From: Shinella zoogloeoides
GTDB lineage: Bacteria; Pseudomonadota; Alphaproteobacteria; Rhizobiales; Rhizobiaceae
Direction: 5' to 3'
DNA: 64,000 bases
Assembly: GCF_030733845.1 (NCBI RefSeq)
Contig: NZ_CP132311.1
Span: forward strand, 3,229,501 to 3,293,500
Part shown: positions 1 to 8,961 of the stretch, in pieces
Numbering within the stretch: position 1 is the stretch's first letter
Layout of the letters: every line of letters begins with the position of its first letter
Program-made: the position numbers and the translations under genes
The notes under the pieces: generated by a model
The model's database searches: none
The model's input: the letters and a program-made list of their open reading frames with translations, nothing else
What the model was told of the DNA's origin: nothing

Positions 1-36
1 CGGACGGCTTCAACTACCAGAGCGTTCCTTGCGTTC

Positions 37-675
37 TCAGGCGATCTTCTCGATGCCCGGCATCGGCTTCAGCCGGCTCATCAGCGCGCCGTAGGGTAGC
101 AACATGACTAGGCCGACCAGCACCTTCACGGAGAAATCGCCGAGCGCCCAGGAGAGCCAGCGCGGGGCTTCCGCGGTAAAGACACCCAGCACCGGCGCCC
201 ATTCGATCGCGAAGGCGTCGTTCGGCCCGAAGATCGAGAAGAAGGGCGCGAAGGCGAAGGAGAAGAAGATCAGCGTGTCGAGCACCGAGCCGATCAGCGA
301 GGCGATCAGCGGCGCGCGCCACCAGGTCTGCCGGCGCAGCCTGTTGAAGACGGAAATGTCGAGCAACTGGCCGGCAAGGAAGGCCGAGCCGGAGGCGATC
401 GCAATGCGCGGCGTGGAAAGCGCGAAGGAAATGATCACCGCCACGAGGAAACCGGCCGCCACGACGCGGCGCGCCACGCTCGGGCCGAACTGCCGGTTGG
501 TGAGGTCGGTGATGAGGAAGGCGACCGGATAGGTGAAGGCACCGTAGGTCAGGAGATCGCCGAGCGCGATGCCGAACAATTCGCCCGAAAGCGGATACTG
601 CACCAGCACGTTGGAGGCGACGACCACGGCCGTCATCAGGAGGACATAGATAAGGGTAATGCGGTTCGCTAGCAT
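37..675 (-). CDS. yhhQ: Queuosine precursor transporter (YhhQ/COG1738 family)
   Basis: Inner-membrane permease of 212 aa expected to import the queuosine precursor preQ0 or preQ1 for tRNA modification. The protein is mostly hydrophobic, with about six membrane segments and the family-typical region with TYPVAFLITDLTNRQFG near residue 50. The ATG at 675 is preceded by AGGA with 7 nt spacing, inside a compact RNA element that resembles a preQ1-I riboswitch. It lies downstream of rpmB on the same strand. The family and length are clear; substrate is by family knowledge. gluQ, which acts on queuosine in tRNA-Asp, is also in this window. Confidence 0.9.
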   Translation of the reverse strand: MLANRITLIYVLLMTAVVVASNVLVQYPLSGELFGIALGDLLTYGAFTYPVAFLITDLTNRQFGPSVARRVVAAGFLVAVIISFALSTPRIAIASGSAFLAGQLLDISVFNRLRRQTWWRAPLIASLIGSVLDTLIFFSFAFAPFFSIFGPNDAFAIEWAPVLGVFTAEAPRWLSWALGDFSVKVLVGLVMLLPYGALMSRLKPMPGIEKIA

Positions 676-701
676 TTTTTTATCCTGGGTGATGCCACCA
701 G
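668..701 (-). promoter_or_regulatory. Probable translational preQ1-I riboswitch over the yhhQ start codon
   Basis: Read on the minus strand, CTGG (701-698) pairs with CCAG (688-685) around the loop TGGCATCAC. An A-rich tail (GATAAAAA) follows, and then loop GGCAT (696-692) can pair with ATGCT (675-671), which includes the AUG of yhhQ. This is the H-type pseudoknot layout of preQ1-I aptamers: P1, a loop ending in C before the 3' strand, A-rich tail, then P2. The Shine-Dalgarno AGGA abuts P1. The gene it controls transports queuosine precursors, which fits. Assignment is by eye, without a covariance model. Confidence 0.62.
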
Positions 702-728
702 TTGGAGTGATAATAATGTGCTCACAGC

Positions 729-762
729 ATTGAGGCCTGCCCGGAACCGGTCAAGCCTCAAT
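729..762 (-). other. 8-bp inverted repeat after rpmB
   Basis: ATTGAGGC (729-736) and GCCTCAAT (755-762) form a perfect 8-bp stem with an 18-nt loop between rpmB and yhhQ. On the minus strand it follows the rpmB stop codon by about 27 nt. There is no U-tract after it, so it may be a Rho-assisted 3' end, an RNA processing site or a barrier between the two genes rather than an intrinsic terminator. Confidence 0.5.
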
Positions 763-789
763 GAAAGCGATCTGGCTTAGCGCCTGAAA

Positions 790-1077
790 TCAGGCAGCAG
801 CAGTCTTCTTGGCGATCTGGCGGCGCAGCAGGCGGGCGCGCATCGACAGTTCGTTCTCTTCGGCCTTCAGGAGGAAGGCGTCGAGACCACCGCGGTGCTC
901 GACCGTGCGCAGGGCAGCGGCGGAAACGCGAAGACGGTAACGCTGGCCGAGGGCGTCGGAAATCAGCGTGACATTGCACAGGTTCGGCAGGAACTTGCGC
1001 TTCGTCTTGTTGTTTGCGTGGCTCACATTGTTGCCCGACTGGACGCCCTTGCCGGTCAATTCGCAACTACGGGACAT
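790..1077 (-). CDS. rpmB: 50S ribosomal protein L28 (bL28)
   Basis: Basic 95-aa protein of the large ribosomal subunit. The N-terminus has the bL28 signature region ([20 protein letters not shown], then [10 protein letters not shown]), and the length is usual for alphaproteobacterial L28. The gene starts with ATG at 1077 and is followed on the same strand by yhhQ. The 241-bp gap upstream (1078-1318), shared with the divergent DUF3108 gene, must hold both promoters; I could not pick out convincing -35/-10 boxes there. Confidence 0.97.
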   Translation of the reverse strand: MSRSCELTGKGVQSGNNVSHANNKTKRKFLPNLCNVTLISDALGQRYRLRVSAAALRTVEHRGGLDAFLLKAEENELSMRARLLRRQIAKKTAAA

Positions 1078-1318
1078 GGTACACCTATTTTTTCTTGTTC
1101 AGGACAATACGTTTCCGGCACCGAAACCGGCCGCAGTCCGTCTGGCCTTTTTGGAAAGTTGCGGTTCTATAGTCACACTGCGCGACGGCGTCAAGCCAAA
1201 CCTGTGCCCGCGCTGGAAATCAGTTGCCAAACGCCGCGAATTGCAGGCAATAGCAGCACGATCTGGAATTTTCCACGGCGTAGAATTGCCGTAATATCAG
1301 GCTAGGCGGAGCGTCTCT

Positions 1319-2110
1319 ATGGGAGTCGTGCGGATGAACGGGCGAGGTTTTATTGCTGGCGCGGCCATGTCGCTCGCCCTTGCGGGGAGCGCGACGCCGC
1401 TTTCTTCCGCCGAGATCCAGCATCGCACCGAATATGCCATCCGCCTTTCCGGCCTGCCGGTCGCGACCGCCAGCTTCCAGTCGCAGTTCAGCGGCAACCG
1501 TTTCTCCATTTCCGGCAGCCTGCATTCCGCCGGCCTTGCGGACATCTTCGCCCGCACGAAGGGCACGACTTCCGTTTCCGGCACCGTCAGCCGTGACAAA
1601 CTGCGCGCCACCTCCTATTCGGTGACCTACCAGAGCGGCAAGCGCGGGCGCGCCATCGACGTCACCTTCCGCAACGGCAATGTCGTGCATGCCAGCATGG
1701 TGCCGGCGCGCAAGAAGCCGGACAACTGGGTGCCCGTTTCCAGGGCCGACATGCGCGCGGTGCTCGATCCGATCTCGGGCCTCATCATCCCCGCCGGCAA
1801 CCGCGTCTGCCCGAAGACGCTGCCGATCTTCGACGGGGAATCGCGCCTCGACCTCAGACTGACCTCCAAGGGCACCAAGTCCTATTCCACCAAGGGCTTC
1901 GAGGGCGAGGCCATCGTCTGCGGCATCCGCTTCATCCCGAAATCCGGCTACCGCAAAGGCCGCGACGACGTGGAATACCTGCGCAGGCTGAAGACGATGG
2001 AAATCTGGTTTGCCAAGGCGGAAGGAGCAAATGTATATGCTCCGGTCTATGTGCAGATTCCGACCAAGCTCGGCCCTGTCACCGTCTCGGCCACGCGCTT
2101 CGGCGGCTGA
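1319..2110 (+). CDS. DUF3108 domain-containing exported protein
   Basis: 263-aa protein with an N-terminal signal-like hydrophobic stretch (residues about 10-30, AAMSLALAGSATPLSSAE), so probably periplasmic. The rest matches the DUF3108 pattern: an N-terminal strand-rich region with SGLPVATASF and a C-terminal region with VPVYVQIPTKLG-like features. No enzymatic function is known. Start is ambiguous: ATG 1319 follows GGAG, and ATG 1334 also has GGGAG upstream. Divergent from rpmB. Confidence 0.82.
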   Translation: MGVVRMNGRGFIAGAAMSLALAGSATPLSSAEIQHRTEYAIRLSGLPVATASFQSQFSGNRFSISGSLHSAGLADIFARTKGTTSVSGTVSRDKLRATSYSVTYQSGKRGRAIDVTFRNGNVVHASMVPARKKPDNWVPVSRADMRAVLDPISGLIIPAGNRVCPKTLPIFDGESRLDLRLTSKGTKSYSTKGFEGEAIVCGIRFIPKSGYRKGRDDVEYLRRLKTMEIWFAKAEGANVYAPVYVQIPTKLGPVTVSATRFGG

Positions 2111-2137
2111 TCCGGCCCCGGTCGGCAGACCGGAGCG

Positions 2138-3025
2138 ATGGCCTTGAAGACGCGTGCAACCCTGATCGGCTTTACGGCGATCCTCATGTGGGCGCTGCTG
2201 GCGCTTTTCACCGCCGCCTCCGGCAAGATGCCGCCCTTCCAGCTTTCCGCCATCTGCTTCCTGATCGGCAGCCTGCCCGGCATTGTCGTGCTCGCCGCCC
2301 GGCCGCAGCGCATGCGCCTTCTGAGGCAACCGGCGAAAGTCTGGATCACCGGCATCCTCGGGCTCTTCGGCTACCACTTCCTCTACTTCACGGCGCTGCG
2401 CAACGCGCCGGCGGTCGAGGCGAGCCTGATCGCCTATCTCTGGCCGCTCCTCATCGTCACCGGATCGGCGCTGCTGCCGGGCGAGACGCTGCGGTGGAAC
2501 CATGTGGTCGGCACGCTGCTCGGCCTCGGCGGCACCGCGCTCATCGTCGGGCGCAACGGCCTCACCTTCGACAGCGCCTACCTCATCGGCTATGGCGCGG
2601 CCTTCCTCTGTGCCTTCACCTGGGCCGGCTATTCGCTGGCGACCCGCAGTTTCGAGGCCGTCTCGACCGACGTGGTGACGGGCTTCTGCCTTGCCACCGC
2701 CATTCTCTCGTTCTTCTGCCACCTGATGCTGGAAACCACGGTCTGGCCGCAGACGAGCCTCGAATGGTTCGCCGTTGCCGGCCTCGGCCTGCTGCCGGTT
2801 GGCGCGGCCTTCTATGTCTGGGATTTCGGCGTGAAGAACGGCGATATCCAGATTCTCGGCGCCGCGAGCTATGCCGCGCCGCTGCTCTCCACCCTCGTGC
2901 TCATCCTCTCCGGCTTTGCCGAACCGTCCTGGGCGATCGCCCTTGCCTGCCTCCTGGTGACGGGCGGCGCGGTACTGGCCGCCAAGGACATGATCTTCCG
3001 CAAGCGGACAGCCCTCGCGGCCTGA
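2138..3025 (+). CDS. DMT-superfamily permease, YddG-like (aromatic amino acid exporter type)
   Basis: 295-aa integral membrane protein with about ten hydrophobic helices in two EamA repeats. Features such as ILMWALLALFT at the N-terminus and APLLSTLVLILSG near the C-terminus resemble YddG, which exports aromatic amino acids in enterobacteria. Substrate in this organism is inferred only. It follows the DUF3108 gene by 27 bp on the same strand and converges with gloB, the two stop codons being 3 bp apart. Confidence 0.82.
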   Translation: MALKTRATLIGFTAILMWALLALFTAASGKMPPFQLSAICFLIGSLPGIVVLAARPQRMRLLRQPAKVWITGILGLFGYHFLYFTALRNAPAVEASLIAYLWPLLIVTGSALLPGETLRWNHVVGTLLGLGGTALIVGRNGLTFDSAYLIGYGAAFLCAFTWAGYSLATRSFEAVSTDVVTGFCLATAILSFFCHLMLETTVWPQTSLEWFAVAGLGLLPVGAAFYVWDFGVKNGDIQILGAASYAAPLLSTLVLILSGFAEPSWAIALACLLVTGGAVLAAKDMIFRKRTALAA

Positions 3026-3028
3026 CGC

Positions 3029-3793
3029 TCAGAACCGGTCTTTTCGCGCCCGGATCTCGGCAAAGACCTCGGCGTCGCTCGCGCGCTCCATGCCGAGATG
3101 GCGGCGAATGGCCGGATCGCCCGCACGCAAAAAAGGGTTCGTCGCCTTTTCGAGCCCGATGGTCGTCGGCGCCGTGAACTCGCCTTTGGCGCGCAGGGCC
3201 TCGATCTCCGCGACGCGGTTCGAAAGGGCGGCGTTGTCGGGGTCGACGGTCTTGGCGAAACGCGCGTTCGAGAGCGTATATTCGTGGCCGAAATAGACGA
3301 CCGTCTCGTCCGGCAGGGCGGCAAGCTTCTGCAGCGATCCCCACATCTGCGCCGGCGTGCCCTCGAAAAGGCGGCCGCAGCCAAGCGCAAAGAGCGTGTC
3401 GGCGGCAAAGAGCAGCTTGTCTTGCGGCAGGTGGAAGGAGATATGGCCGAGCGTATGGCCCGGGGTCGAGATCACATCGACCGGCCGGCCGGCAAAATCG
3501 AAACTCTCCCCCCCGTCCACCTTGCGGTCGATGCCGGGAATGGCCTCGCGCGCGGGCCCGATGATCGTCGCGCCGAAACGCGCCTTCAGCGCCGGGTTTG
3601 CCTCGACATGGTCATTGTGGTGGTGCGTCGTGAAGATGTGGCTCAAGGTCCAGCCCCGACGGGCGAGCGCATCGAGGATCGGCTTTTCCTCCGGCGCGTC
3701 GATGCTCGCGGTGGCGCCCGTTGCGGGATCGTGCAGCAACACCCCGAAATTGTCGCTGCGGCAGGCAAAAAGCTCGATTTCCAGGGCGGTCAT
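3029..3793 (-). CDS. gloB: Hydroxyacylglutathione hydrolase (glyoxalase II)
   Basis: 254-aa metallo-beta-lactamase-fold hydrolase that converts S-D-lactoylglutathione to D-lactate and glutathione, the second step of methylglyoxal detoxification. It has the metal-binding THHHNDH motif (residues 56-62), GHTLGH near 113, and the glyoxalase II C-terminal domain with NPFLR. Length is normal for the family. It is divergent from the methyltransferase gene at 3885, with a 91-bp gap. Confidence 0.95.
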   Translation of the reverse strand: MTALEIELFACRSDNFGVLLHDPATGATASIDAPEEKPILDALARRGWTLSHIFTTHHHNDHVEANPALKARFGATIIGPAREAIPGIDRKVDGGESFDFAGRPVDVISTPGHTLGHISFHLPQDKLLFAADTLFALGCGRLFEGTPAQMWGSLQKLAALPDETVVYFGHEYTLSNARFAKTVDPDNAALSNRVAEIEALRAKGEFTAPTTIGLEKATNPFLRAGDPAIRRHLGMERASDAEVFAEIRARKDRF

Positions 3794-3884
3794 GGCGCAT
3801 CCTCATCATGGCGGTCGGGTGATCGAGGCGGAATGTAAGGCAATCGCCCTTGAAGTCCACCGGACCATCGCTAACATTCACGCC

Positions 3885-4634
3885 ATGCATGCCGATATCG
3901 TCGACCTCCGGGAATTCTACCATTCGCAGCTTGGCCGCCTTGCCGATCAATCCATCGCCATGGCGCTCGCCTCGCTCTGGGCGCGCCTGCCGGACGAGCG
4001 CCTGGTAGGCCTCGGCTATGCCGTGCCCTATCTCGACCGTTTCCGCGCGGACACCGAGCGCACCTTCGCCTTCATGCCGGCCGGCCAGGGCGCGGTGAAC
4101 TGGCCGCCGAACGAGCTGTCCTCGACGGCGCTGGTCTTCGACGAGGAACTGCCGCTGCCCGACGCCTCGGTCGACCGGGTTCTGATGGTCCATTCGCTGG
4201 AATTTGCGGAAAACCCGCGCGAGACCATGAAGGAGCTGTGGCGCGTGCTCGCGCCGGGCGGGCGCCTCGTCATCGTCGTGCCGAACCGGCGCGGCGTCTG
4301 GGCCCGCATGGAGCACACGCCGTTCGGCTCCGGCCGGCCCTATTCCCGCGGCCAGCTCACCGCGCTGCTGCGCGAGACGAACTTCACGCCCGGCGCCAGC
4401 GCCGAGGCCCTGTTCTTTCCGCCCTCCAAGTTGCGCAGCGTGCTGAAACTGCGCGGCGCCTTCGAGCGGCTGGGGCGCATGCTCTGGCCGATGTTCTCCG
4501 GCGTCATCATCGTGGAGGCGCAGAAACGGCTCTACCAGGGCCTGCCCGTCGCCGCCCGCGCCTCGCGCCGCGTCTTCGTCCCGGTGCTGGCGCCCCAGGG
4601 CGTGCCGACGACGCGCGAGCGCGCACCGCGCTGA
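3885..4634 (+). CDS. Class I SAM-dependent methyltransferase (Methyltransf_11 type)
   Basis: 249-aa protein conserved next to gloB in rhizobia. Recognisable parts are the acidic strand-turn DASVDRVLMVHSLEF (motif around residues 110-125) and LWRVLAPGGRLVIVVPNRRG (about 134-155), typical of small-molecule methyltransferases. The glycine-rich motif I is not obvious and seems replaced by VGLGYAVPYL. The start at ATG 3885 removes an upstream open extension that overlaps gloB antisense. It lies 60 bp before tyrC and may be cotranscribed. Substrate unknown. Confidence 0.82.
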   Translation: MHADIVDLREFYHSQLGRLADQSIAMALASLWARLPDERLVGLGYAVPYLDRFRADTERTFAFMPAGQGAVNWPPNELSSTALVFDEELPLPDASVDRVLMVHSLEFAENPRETMKELWRVLAPGGRLVIVVPNRRGVWARMEHTPFGSGRPYSRGQLTALLRETNFTPGASAEALFFPPSKLRSVLKLRGAFERLGRMLWPMFSGVIIVEAQKRLYQGLPVAARASRRVFVPVLAPQGVPTTRERAPR

Positions 4635-4694
4635 TCCCCTCGACAAATGCCGGGACGGTCGCTAGAGCGAAACGGCAGCAAAGAGGCGACGGAC

Positions 4695-5627
4695 ATGACG
4701 GATGGACATTTCGACAAGATCACGTTGATCGGCATCGGCCTGATCGGCTCCTCCATCGCCCGCGCGGTGAAAGCCAAGGGCCTCGCCAAGACCGTCACCA
4801 TTTCGAGCCGCAGCCAGGAAACGCTCGACCGCGCCCGCGAACTCGATCTCGGCACCGATTATGTCCACGATGCCGGCGCGGCGGTGGAAGGGGCGGACCT
4901 CGTCATCGTCTCGGTCCCCGTCGGCGCTTCCGGCAAGGTGGCCGAGGACATCGCCCCCCATCTCAAACCCGGCGCCATCGTCACCGATGTCGGCTCCACC
5001 AAGGCATCCGTCGTCGCGCAGATGCTGCCGCACATGCCGAAGAACGTGCATTTCATCCCCGGCCATCCGCTGGCGGGCACCGAGCATTCCGGCCCCGATG
5101 CCGGCTTTGCGGAACTCTTCCAGGGCCGCTGGTGCATCCTGACGCCCGTGCACGGCACCGACAAGGACGCCAAGCGCAGGCTCGCCGCCTTCTGGGAAGC
5201 GCTCGGCTCGAAGGTCGACGAGATGGACACGGAGCACCACGACAAGGTGCTTGCCATCGTCTCCCACCTGCCGCACATCATCGCCTACAACATCGTCGGC
5301 ACGGCCGACGACCTGGAGACGGTGACGGAATCGGAAGTCATCAAATATTCGGCCTCGGGTTTCCGCGACTTCACCCGTCTTGCCGCCTCCGACCCGACCA
5401 TGTGGCGCGACGTCTGCCTGCACAACAAGGACGCGATCCTCGAAATGCTGGCGCGCTTCTCGGAGGACCTCGCCTATCTGCAGCGCGCCATCCGCTGGGG
5501 CGACGGCGAGAAGCTGTTCGATCTCTTCACCCGCACCCGCGCCATTCGCCGCTCGATCATCGATGCCGGCCAGGATACCGCCGCGCCGAACTTCGGCCGG
5601 CCGGTAAAGGACGAGAAACAGGGCTGA
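4695..5627 (+). CDS. tyrC: Prephenate/arogenate dehydrogenase
   Basis: 310-aa TyrA-family enzyme of tyrosine biosynthesis, oxidatively decarboxylating prephenate and/or cyclohexadienyl (arogenate) substrates with NAD(P). The N-terminal Rossmann motif GIGLIGSSIARAVK is at about residues 11-24, and FIPGHPLAGTEHSG carries the conserved active-site His region. ATG 4695 is chosen because AGAGG lies 9 nt upstream and the in-frame extension lacks family similarity. It ends exactly against the convergent DUF2125 gene (stops share TGATCA). Confidence 0.93.
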   Translation: MTDGHFDKITLIGIGLIGSSIARAVKAKGLAKTVTISSRSQETLDRARELDLGTDYVHDAGAAVEGADLVIVSVPVGASGKVAEDIAPHLKPGAIVTDVGSTKASVVAQMLPHMPKNVHFIPGHPLAGTEHSGPDAGFAELFQGRWCILTPVHGTDKDAKRRLAAFWEALGSKVDEMDTEHHDKVLAIVSHLPHIIAYNIVGTADDLETVTESEVIKYSASGFRDFTRLAASDPTMWRDVCLHNKDAILEMLARFSEDLAYLQRAIRWGDGEKLFDLFTRTRAIRRSIIDAGQDTAAPNFGRPVKDEKQG

Positions 5628-6635
5628 TCAGAGCGGCGGGATTTCCGCGATCGGGAAGGGGCCGAGATAGACCGTTCCCTGCTGGACGTTGAGTTTCACC
5701 ACGGCGCGATCCTGCCCGCCCGAGAGGCCCTTGATGGCGCCGGCGACGCGCTGCGCGGTCTCAGCCGCCTCCGGGAACACCTCGGAAACACGATCGCGCC
5801 AGGCCTCGATGCCTTCGATCGTCAGGTCCAGCGCGCCGGACACATAGCCGTCGTCGCCGATCTTGACGGGCCCGGACAGCGTTATCGTCTTGCCGTCGCC
5901 GAGATCGAGCGACAGGCCGCGCAGTTCCGCGCTCGTGCCGAGCGGTGCGGTGGGCGGCGGACCCTCGGTGGACATCCACTTGGCAGCGTCCGCGATCGTC
6001 AGGTCGACTTTGACATCGAGCGGCGGCAGCACCTTGTCGCCGAGGTCGAGCGACAACGCATCGAGCGAGGCGGCGACGTCGAGCGCCTCGCCGGACTGGC
6101 GGAGATGCTTTTCGCCATGGGTGGCGGCAATGCCGACTGACAAGGCCTGCGACGGCACGTTGAACCTGCCCTTCAGCCCGTCATAGGCGACGGAGGCACG
6201 GTCGAGCCCGTCCGTCCACGCAACGGCGCTGGCGCGCAGCAGATCCCAGTTCACGTCGAAGGCAAGGTCCGGCGTCACGCGCACCTGCGCGGGGCCGTCG
6301 AGTTCGATGACCGCGTGGCCAGGGCGATAGACCTGTGCGGCGGACCGCAGCGCGCCAAAAGATGCCGAAAGGCCGGTCGGCCGGTCGTCGATGCCGACCG
6401 AATCGCAGAAGATACCGATGCGGAACGGGAAGCCGCGGACGGAAAGACCGCTGCAAGAGGCCGAGTGCATGCCCTGCTGCGAGGCGGCAAGCGCCTCCGT
6501 CAGGCGATCCTTCAGCCGGCTTGCGGCATAGAACCAGCCACCCGTATAGAGCGCCGCGAAGACGACGACGGCCATGGCGAGCCAGACCAGCTTGCGCGTA
6601 ACCCCTGATGTGTCGGCGCGGCTTGACGATGCCAT
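5628..6635 (-). CDS. DUF2125 domain-containing protein
   Basis: 335-aa protein with one N-terminal transmembrane helix (LVWLAMAVVVFAALYTGGWFYAA, roughly residues 15-37) followed by a long strand-rich region, the DUF2125 architecture common in Rhizobiales. Probably anchored in the inner membrane facing the periplasm; function unknown. ATG 6635 has GGAG 6 nt upstream and was preferred to an earlier in-frame ATG at 6686. Convergent with tyrC with no intervening base. Confidence 0.85.
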   Translation of the reverse strand: MASSSRADTSGVTRKLVWLAMAVVVFAALYTGGWFYAASRLKDRLTEALAASQQGMHSASCSGLSVRGFPFRIGIFCDSVGIDDRPTGLSASFGALRSAAQVYRPGHAVIELDGPAQVRVTPDLAFDVNWDLLRASAVAWTDGLDRASVAYDGLKGRFNVPSQALSVGIAATHGEKHLRQSGEALDVAASLDALSLDLGDKVLPPLDVKVDLTIADAAKWMSTEGPPPTAPLGTSAELRGLSLDLGDGKTITLSGPVKIGDDGYVSGALDLTIEGIEAWRDRVSEVFPEAAETAQRVAGAIKGLSGGQDRAVVKLNVQQGTVYLGPFPIAEIPPL

Positions 6636-6777
6636 CGTGTTCTCCAATGGTGGCAGCAATGATTTGCCTTTAGGCAGTTCCGGCAAAACCGCTTCGCTCT
6701 CTTGCCGGTACTGCCCTAGCGCGACAAAGCCGGCAATTGCGGCGGCTTTTTGAGAGATGATCCAAGTGACGGTGGAT

Positions 6778-7317
6778 ATGAACGAATTCTGGGTCTTTGG
6801 CTACGGGTCGCTGATGTGGAACCCCGGCTTCGAATTCGAGGAGCGGCAGGCGGCTCATCTCTTCGGCTTCCGCCGAGCGCTCTGCGTGCGCTCCTGGGTT
6901 CACCGCGGCACCGAGGAGAGGCCGGGCCTCGTGCTGGGCCTCGACCGCGGCGGCTCCTGCCGCGGCGTCGCCTTCCGCGTGGCGCTCGAAAGCCGCGAGG
7001 CGGTGGTCGATTACCTGCGCGAACGGGAGCTGGTAACCCACGTCTACAAGGAGCGTACCCTCCCCGCGACGCTCGGCAACGGACGCCGCGTGACGACGCT
7101 CGCCTATATCTGCGACCGGGCACACCATCAGTTTGCCGGCTCACTTTCGGTGGAGGAGGCCGCGGTCACCATCAGCTCCGCCATCGGCAAGTCCGGGCAC
7201 AACATGGATTACGTGCGCAACACGCTCACGCATCTGCGCGATATGGGCATCCGCGATCACTGGCTGGAAGATGTCGGCCGCGCGGCGGAGAACCTTTACG
7301 CCGGCGCGCACGCCTGA
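6778..7317 (+). CDS. chaC: ChaC-type gamma-glutamylcyclotransferase
   Basis: About 179 aa. ChaC enzymes cleave glutathione to 5-oxoproline and Cys-Gly. The substrate loop FGYGSLMWNPGF is at the N-terminus, RGVAFR is in the middle, and YLREREL contains the likely catalytic Glu. The start MNEFWVFGYGSL at 6778 matches how family members begin, although ATG 6757 is also in frame and neither has a strong ribosome site. Convergent with plsC with no intervening base. Confidence 0.88.
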   Translation: MNEFWVFGYGSLMWNPGFEFEERQAAHLFGFRRALCVRSWVHRGTEERPGLVLGLDRGGSCRGVAFRVALESREAVVDYLRERELVTHVYKERTLPATLGNGRRVTTLAYICDRAHHQFAGSLSVEEAAVTISSAIGKSGHNMDYVRNTLTHLRDMGIRDHWLEDVGRAAENLYAGAHA

Positions 7318-8106
7318 TCAGGCGGAGCGTGCCCTCAGTTCCGCCATTCGCTGCTGGGCCGTCGGCGGCAACGGAAGGTGCGGATTGGCCTCGACCGTCT
7401 CGATCAGCAAACGGTCGCTTGCCGTTTCCATCACCTCGACGAGGTGGGCGAGAAAGGCATCCGGATCCATGCCGGGCTCGATCGGCGGCAGGATGCGCAC
7501 CTTGAAATGGCCCGGATAGCGGATGAACTTGCGCCGCGGCCAGAACAGGCCCGGATGCATGACGACAGGCACGACCGGGGCCGCGAGATCCCGATAGAGG
7601 CGGGCGATGCCGTACTTGTATTCCGGCGGTGCGCCCGGCGGGCGGCGGGTGCCTTCCGGGTAGATGATGAGCTGGCGGCCGGTATCCATCTCCTCCTTCG
7701 TACGCTGCATGACGGCGGCCATGACCTTGCCGCGCGCGCTGCGATTGACCGGCACCATTCGCTGCTTCTTGATGTACCAGCCGAAGAGCGGGATCCAGGT
7801 AAGCTCGCGCTTGAGGATGTAAAGCGGATCGTCGAGCCAGGGCAGCAGCGCGTAGGCGTCCCAGAAGGACTGGTGCTTCGGCGCGAAGATGTAGCCGCCC
7901 TTCGGAATGTTCTCCAGCCCCTCGATCTCGAAGGTCGTGCCGACGATCTTCTCGAACAGCCAGTGGCAGCTGCGCGCCCAATTCTTCGGGATCGCATAGG
8001 CCTTCTTGCGCGGCAGCAGGAAATAGACCGGCGTCAGGACGATCATCTGCAGGATGAGGTTCAGGTAGAAGACGGTATTGAAGAGCACGGAGCGGAGAAC
8101 GATCAT
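7318..8106 (-). CDS. plsC: 1-acyl-sn-glycerol-3-phosphate acyltransferase
   Basis: 262-aa membrane acyltransferase making phosphatidic acid from lysophosphatidic acid. The HX4D catalytic motif is HQSFWD (H78, D83), and the acceptor-binding motif is YPEGTRR near residue 150. N-terminal hydrophobic segments (about 5-31) anchor it. Transcribed leftward after the YdcF-like gene, 77 bp apart, possibly the end of the ftsE-ftsX-ydcF-plsC cluster, an order seen in rhizobia. Confidence 0.93.
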   Translation of the reverse strand: MIVLRSVLFNTVFYLNLILQMIVLTPVYFLLPRKKAYAIPKNWARSCHWLFEKIVGTTFEIEGLENIPKGGYIFAPKHQSFWDAYALLPWLDDPLYILKRELTWIPLFGWYIKKQRMVPVNRSARGKVMAAVMQRTKEEMDTGRQLIIYPEGTRRPPGAPPEYKYGIARLYRDLAAPVVPVVMHPGLFWPRRKFIRYPGHFKVRILPPIEPGMDPDAFLAHLVEVMETASDRLLIETVEANPHLPLPPTAQQRMAELRARSA

Positions 8107-8183
8107 CGGGCAGCCTGTAAGCGGGACGCGTCCTTTCGCCCTACACGATATTCCCGGGCGGGGAAACTCCCGTCACAGCGATC

Positions 8184-8960
8184 TCAACCGCCCGTCATGT
8201 CGCCGCGAAGCCCCGACCAGCTACGGGCGCCGGCAAGGGCGCGCAACTGCGCGAGGCAGTATTTCAGGTATTCCGACAGCATGGCCTTCACCACGCCCGG
8301 CTGGCGCAGCCAGTTGCCGTTCTTCAGGTCCGAATTGACGACCGGATAGGCGATGAATTCCGTCTGCCGATCGCTGACCCGCAGCTCCAGCAGGCTGCGC
8401 GGCATATGATAATTGTTGGTGACGACCAGCACCCGGCGGAACTGGTGGTCGCTGATCCAGCGCGCCGTCTCGTTGGCATTGCCGATCGTGTCGACGGCTT
8501 CATAGCCCATGTCGACGCAGCATTCGAAGAGCGCCGAGGAGCTTTGCGTCAGCTTGCGGAGCTGGTTGCCGCTGGTGGAAGGGTTCGCGCCGGAGATCAG
8601 CAGCCGCCCGCCGGCTCCCTTCTTCAGGAGGCCGATCGCGCGGTCGATGCGCTGGTAGCCGCCGGTCAGCACGACGATAGCGTCGGCCTTGGGATCGCGC
8701 GGCGCTTCCAGCGCCGCGACGGTCTCGGCAAAATGCAGGAAGCCCGCAATCCCCGCGATAAAGGCAAGCAGGATGATCGCCAGAACCAGACGCACGACGA
8801 GCCTGGCGGGCCGCATGCGCCGGCGCCGCCTGTCCCCGTCCGGCCGGATGTCCTCGGACAGATCCGGTTTTTCCCGTTCCAGCGCGTTCATGGTTCCGTC
8901 CATAGAACCCGATTGCGGCAACGGATAGTCCGTTTCGCGGCGAGGATTCGTCCCGGGCAC
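8184..8960 (-). CDS. YdcF family protein (DUF218)
   Basis: Up to 258 aa with a single N-terminal membrane helix (LVVRLVLAIILLAFIAGIAGF) after an arginine-rich patch, followed by the DUF218 domain: DAIVVLTGGYQRIDRAIGLL and LLISGANP, then VTNNYHMPRS. DUF218 proteins are linked to envelope metabolism and include ElyC and SanA relatives. The GTG at 8960 lies one base after the ftsX stop; alternatives are ATG 8903 or ATG 8891. Function is inferred only from family. Confidence 0.82.
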   Translation of the reverse strand: MPGTNPRRETDYPLPQSGSMDGTMNALEREKPDLSEDIRPDGDRRRRRMRPARLVVRLVLAIILLAFIAGIAGFLHFAETVAALEAPRDPKADAIVVLTGGYQRIDRAIGLLKKGAGGRLLISGANPSTSGNQLRKLTQSSSALFECCVDMGYEAVDTIGNANETARWISDHQFRRVLVVTNNYHMPRSLLELRVSDRQTEFIAYPVVNSDLKNGNWLRQPGVVKAMLSEYLKYCLAQLRALAGARSWSGLRGDMTGG

Positions 8961-8961
8961 C

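Noticed and set aside
729..762. Inverted repeat after rpmB as an intrinsic terminator
   Set aside because: Stem is good but no U-tract follows on the minus strand, so it is listed only as a hairpin.
1220..2722. 500-codon open frame on the minus strand opposite the DUF3108 and YddG-like genes
   Set aside because: Charged, low-complexity product without family features; real genes on the plus strand have signal peptide, domains and ribosome sites. Antisense openness is common at this GC content.
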